From an uncultured Eubacterium sp. (GTDB taxonomy: Bacteria > Bacillota > Clostridia > Peptostreptococcales > Anaerovoracaceae): a stretch of 24,206 bases of DNA. The notes under the pieces were generated by a model. It was not told where the DNA came from. It made no database searches and saw only the letters and a program-made list of their open reading frames with translations. A program made the translations under genes and the position numbers. Numbering within the stretch: the stretch's first letter is position 1; the number at the start of each line of letters is the position of its first letter. Location: the NCBI GenBank assembly GCA_937966095.1, contig CALCKF010000097.1, positions 1-24,206 on the forward strand, given 5' to 3'. This document shows, piece by piece, positions 21,843-24,206 of this stretch.

Positions 21843-21911
21843 CTCCGCTGTAAGAAATGTTGTGCCGCGCCGCCGGTAAAGCGGCAGGCCAAGAAGGAGG
21901 AAAAATAAACC

Positions 21912-22547
21912 ATGAAAACTATTTTAGGTAAAAAGATGGGCATGACTCAGATCTTTACTGAACACGGTGTTGTGATACCTGTTACGGTTATAGAGGCAGG
22001 CCCTATGACGGTAACGCAGATCAAAACCGCTGAAAATGACGGATACGATGCAGTGCAGTTCGGATATGAGGACGCAAAGCCTCAGAGAGTCAACAAACCT
22101 ATGACCGGACATTTCCAGAAAAACGATATCGCTCCAAAAAAGCATCTGGCAGAATTCCGTCCGGAAGAAGGCGAGACATATGAGATCGGACAGCAGATAA
22201 CTGTTGCTGATTTCGAAGAAGGCAAGAAGCTGGATGTTACAGGAACTTCCAAGGGTAAAGGAACTCAGGGCAATATCAAGAGACACGGACATCACAGAGG
22301 CCCTATGAGTCACGGTTCTAAGCACAAGAGACTCGCAGGAGCCCTGGCAGCCGGAACTTATCCTTCAAGGGTCTTCAAAGGCAATGCAGGCCCGGGAAGA
22401 ACAGGCCGTGAAACGGTGACAGTACAGAATGTTGAACTGGTGAAAGTTATAGAAGAAAAGAACCTTATGCTGATAAAGGGTGCTGTTCCGGGCAACAAAG
22501 GCGGAATAGTCCGCATCCAGTATGCAGTAAAAGGTCAGGATAAATAG
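21912..22547 (+). CDS. rplC: 50S ribosomal protein L3
   Basis: L3 is an early-assembling large-subunit protein whose extension reaches the peptidyl transferase centre. The 211 residues match the family: ILGKKMGMTQIF at the start, KRHGHHRGPMSHGSK and VTVQNVELVKV later, and LMLIKGAVPG near the end. The loop that usually reads about KGKKMxGxMG appears here as KGNAGPGRTG, a notable change near the functional tip. AAGGAGG lies 11 bases before the ATG. The structured gap upstream may set its expression apart from rpsJ. Confidence 0.96.
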   Translation: MKTILGKKMGMTQIFTEHGVVIPVTVIEAGPMTVTQIKTAENDGYDAVQFGYEDAKPQRVNKPMTGHFQKNDIAPKKHLAEFRPEEGETYEIGQQITVADFEEGKKLDVTGTSKGKGTQGNIKRHGHHRGPMSHGSKHKRLAGALAAGTYPSRVFKGNAGPGRTGRETVTVQNVELVKVIEEKNLMLIKGAVPGNKGGIVRIQYAVKGQDK

Positions 22548-22572
22548 ATGACTTCAGGAAGGAGGAAGTAAT

Positions 22573-23196
22573 ATGTCAAAAGTGACAATGCTGAATATGG
22601 CAGGCCAGGAAGCGGGCAGTATCGAACTGAAGGATGAAATATTCGGTATCGAGCCAAACCAGAACGCAGTTCATGCAGTAATAAAAAACATTTTAGCTAA
22701 CAGAAGACAGGGAACACAGTCTGCAAAGACCAGAGCTGAAGTCAGAGGAGGTGGCAGAAAGCCGTTCAGACAGAAAGGAACAGGACGCCACAGACAGGGA
22801 AGCTCTACAGACCCTTCACAGGTAGGAGGCGGTGTGGTATTTGCACCGAAGCCAAGAAGCTACAGATATACACTGCCTAAGAAGATGAGACGACTGGCGA
22901 TGTTCTCGGCTCTTTCTTCAAAGGTGGCAGAAAATGAGATCATCGTTATGGATGAAATAAAGTTTGAAGCACCTAAGACAAAGGAAATGATAAAAATGCT
23001 GGAAAATGTCAAGGCAGAGAAAAAAGCCCTGATAGTGATGGCAGAGAAGGATGATAATGTGGTGAGATCCGCAGCTAACATCCAGGGAGTAAGAACAGCT
23101 CTGGTTACAACTATGAACGTATATGACATCATTAATCATACCAGCTTCATAGTGACAAAAGAAGCGATAAAGAAGATTGAGGAGGTGTACTCATGA
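22573..23196 (+). CDS. rplD: 50S ribosomal protein L4
   Basis: L4 binds 23S rRNA and lines the exit tunnel; in E. coli it is also the repressor of the S10 operon. The 207 residues include the tunnel-loop region TRAEVRGGGRKPFRQKGTGR and GGGVVFAPKPRSY, which are typical. AAGGAGG precedes the ATG and the gap after rplC is 25 bases. Its end overlaps rplW by four bases. It is the prime candidate ligand for the leader or the rpsJ-rplC element, by analogy only. Confidence 0.97.
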   Translation: MSKVTMLNMAGQEAGSIELKDEIFGIEPNQNAVHAVIKNILANRRQGTQSAKTRAEVRGGGRKPFRQKGTGRHRQGSSTDPSQVGGGVVFAPKPRSYRYTLPKKMRRLAMFSALSSKVAENEIIVMDEIKFEAPKTKEMIKMLENVKAEKKALIVMAEKDDNVVRSAANIQGVRTALVTTMNVYDIINHTSFIVTKEAIKKIEEVYS

Positions 23197-23486
23197 GCAA
23201 AACGCCTTACGATATAATATTAAAGCCTGTTATCTCAGAACAGAGCATGGAAGACGCACAGGCAAAAAAATACACATTCAAGGTTGCGGTGGATGCAAAC
23301 AAGACAGAAGTCAAGAATGCCGTGGAAGAGATCTTTGATGTGGAAGTTAAAAAAGTTAACATAATGAACGTTGTAGGAAAGCAAAAAAGAATGGGAAGAT
23401 ACGTCGGTATGACTGCCGCCAGTAAAAAGGCAATCGTAACCCTTACGGAAAAAAGTAAGGAAATCGAATTCTTCCAGAGTCTGTAA
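23193..23486 (+). CDS. rplW: 50S ribosomal protein L23
   Basis: L23 sits at the tunnel exit and docks trigger factor and SRP. The 97 residues show the family pattern PYDIILKPVISEQSM, KYTFKVAVDANKTEVKNAVE and VKKVNIMNVVGK. It starts in an ATGA overlap with rplD and has GGAGGTG within the rplD end. Confidence 0.97.
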   Translation: MSKTPYDIILKPVISEQSMEDAQAKKYTFKVAVDANKTEVKNAVEEIFDVEVKKVNIMNVVGKQKRMGRYVGMTAASKKAIVTLTEKSKEIEFFQSL

Positions 23487-23504
23487 TATAGGAGGTAGGC
23501 AAAG

Positions 23505-24206
23505 ATGGGAATAAAAAAATACAATCCGACCACTCCTGGTTTGAGAGGAATGACGGTTTCCACATTTGAGGAGATCACTTGCGACACACCGGAGAAGTCA
23601 CTTACAGTTACTCTTAAAAAACATTCCGGAAGAAATTCAAGAGGAAAGATCACCGTAAGACACAGAGGCGGCGGATACAGACCTAAATACAGAGTAATAG
23701 ATTTCAAAAGAAACAAAGACGGGATCCCGGGAAAAGTGGCTACTATAGAATATGATCCTAACAGAACAGCAAACATAGCACTCATCAATTATGCAGATGG
23801 CGAGAAGAGATATATCATAGCTCCAAACAAACTGATGGTGGGAGATATCATAGAGTCCGGAGCAGAAGCTGATATCAAAGTGGGGAATACTCTTCCGCTT
23901 GCAAACATTCCTGTAGGTACAGTGATCCACAATGTGGAGCTCAAACCGGGCAAAGGCGGACAGCTGGTAAGATCTGCAGGTAACGGTGCTCAGCTTATGG
24001 CTAAGGAAGGAAAATTTGCACAGGTAAGGCTTCCTTCCGGAGAAGTGAGAAAGGTGATGATCGAATGCAGAGCGACCATCGGAGAGGTTGGAAATCTTGA
24101 TCATCAGAATATACAGATCGGTAAAGCAGGAAGAAAGCGACATATGGGCATAAGGCCTACAGTAAGAGGTTCCGTAATGAACCCTAACGATCACCCTCAT
24201 GGCGGT
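23505..24206 (+). CDS. rplB: 50S ribosomal protein L2, cut by the window end
   Basis: The first 234 codons of L2 are present and the frame runs open off the window (full length is about 275). It begins MGIKKYNPTTPGLRGMTVS and contains KGGQLVRSAGNGAQL, and the window ends in NPNDHPHGG, the loop with the histidine important for peptidyl transfer. L2 binds 23S rRNA and bridges the subunits. GGAGG lies nine bases before the ATG. Gap to rplW: 18 bases. Confidence 0.97.
   Translation, partial: MGIKKYNPTTPGLRGMTVSTFEEITCDTPEKSLTVTLKKHSGRNSRGKITVRHRGGGYRPKYRVIDFKRNKDGIPGKVATIEYDPNRTANIALINYADGEKRYIIAPNKLMVGDIIESGAEADIKVGNTLPLANIPVGTVIHNVELKPGKGGQLVRSAGNGAQLMAKEGKFAQVRLPSGEVRKVMIECRATIGEVGNLDHQNIQIGKAGRKRHMGIRPTVRGSVMNPNDHPHGG

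Larger units (their letters stand above)
21668..21911 (+). ncRNA. Structured rpsJ-rplC intergenic RNA element with tandem hairpin repeats
   Basis: The 244-base gap has no credible gene but a dense fold: a small hairpin AAGGG-AACT-CCCTT (21692-21705); repeat 1; GCTTCC...CCGG / CCGG-GGAAGC (21764-21793); repeat 2; and GCCGC-CGGTAAA-GCGGC (21869-21885) just before the rplC ribosome binding site AAGGAGG (21894-21900). None has a T-run, so these are not terminators. The rplC site is 11 bases from the ATG. Regulation or processing of the S10 operon mRNA is the likely role. Confidence 0.65.

Noticed and set aside
23207..24200. Minus-strand open frames opposite rplW and rplB
   Set aside because: They lie wholly against conserved ribosomal genes and show no protein family pattern.

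Overview
The window looks like chromosomal DNA from an anaerobic Firmicute of the class Clostridia. The reasons are the strong GGAGG ribosome binding sites, the group II ECF vitamin transporter module, the short ThiC behind a TPP riboswitch, a SpoIIQ-like M23 protein, NusG-domain-II and ApbE proteins, and the Firmicute-type S10 operon. Ordinary genes use the isoleucine codon ATA very heavily. I cannot fix family or genus from sequence alone. I see no phage, insertion sequence, integrase, CRISPR array, rRNA or tRNA gene.

Left part (1-8513): the 3' end of a dipeptide/nickel-type ABC importer operon (permease fragment and two ATPases); a membrane-anchored NusG-domain-II gene on the minus strand, back to back with apbE; then a polyprenyl-phosphate type glycosyltransferase overlapping a large YfhO-family membrane protein. 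These last two resemble the CsbB/YfhO pair that decorates cell-envelope polymers. A MocR/GabR-type regulator runs convergently into the YfhO gene with a 74-bp coding overlap. It carries serine where the family has its PLP-binding lysine.

Middle part (8514-17491): an ECF S component divergent from the MocR gene; an operon aroD-ecfA1-ecfA2-ecfT-trmB; a bidirectional terminator; thiC (minus) with promoter, TPP riboswitch and intrinsic terminator all visible; a SpoIIQ-like M23 protein (minus); a GTG-started class I/II aminotransferase; and a small YdbC/PC4-type nucleic-acid-binding protein. Much of this serves cofactors: the ECF transporter for a vitamin, thiC for thiamine pyrimidine, and PLP-fold proteins.

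Right part (17492-24206): an operon of a TGS-domain nucleoside (uridine) kinase, a PfkB-family kinase and a cysteine-rich LUD-domain protein, closed by a terminator. The start of the S10 ribosomal-protein operon follows: rpsJ, rplC, rplD, rplW and rplB, the last cut by the window end. The S10 operon has a clear promoter and a structured 240-nt leader holding a terminator-like hairpin.

Most unusual is a 244-bp non-coding gap between rpsJ and rplC. It contains two 41-nt direct repeats (39/41 identical), each able to form two mutually exclusive hairpins, separated by another strong hairpin. This is the best candidate in the window for an undescribed RNA regulatory element.
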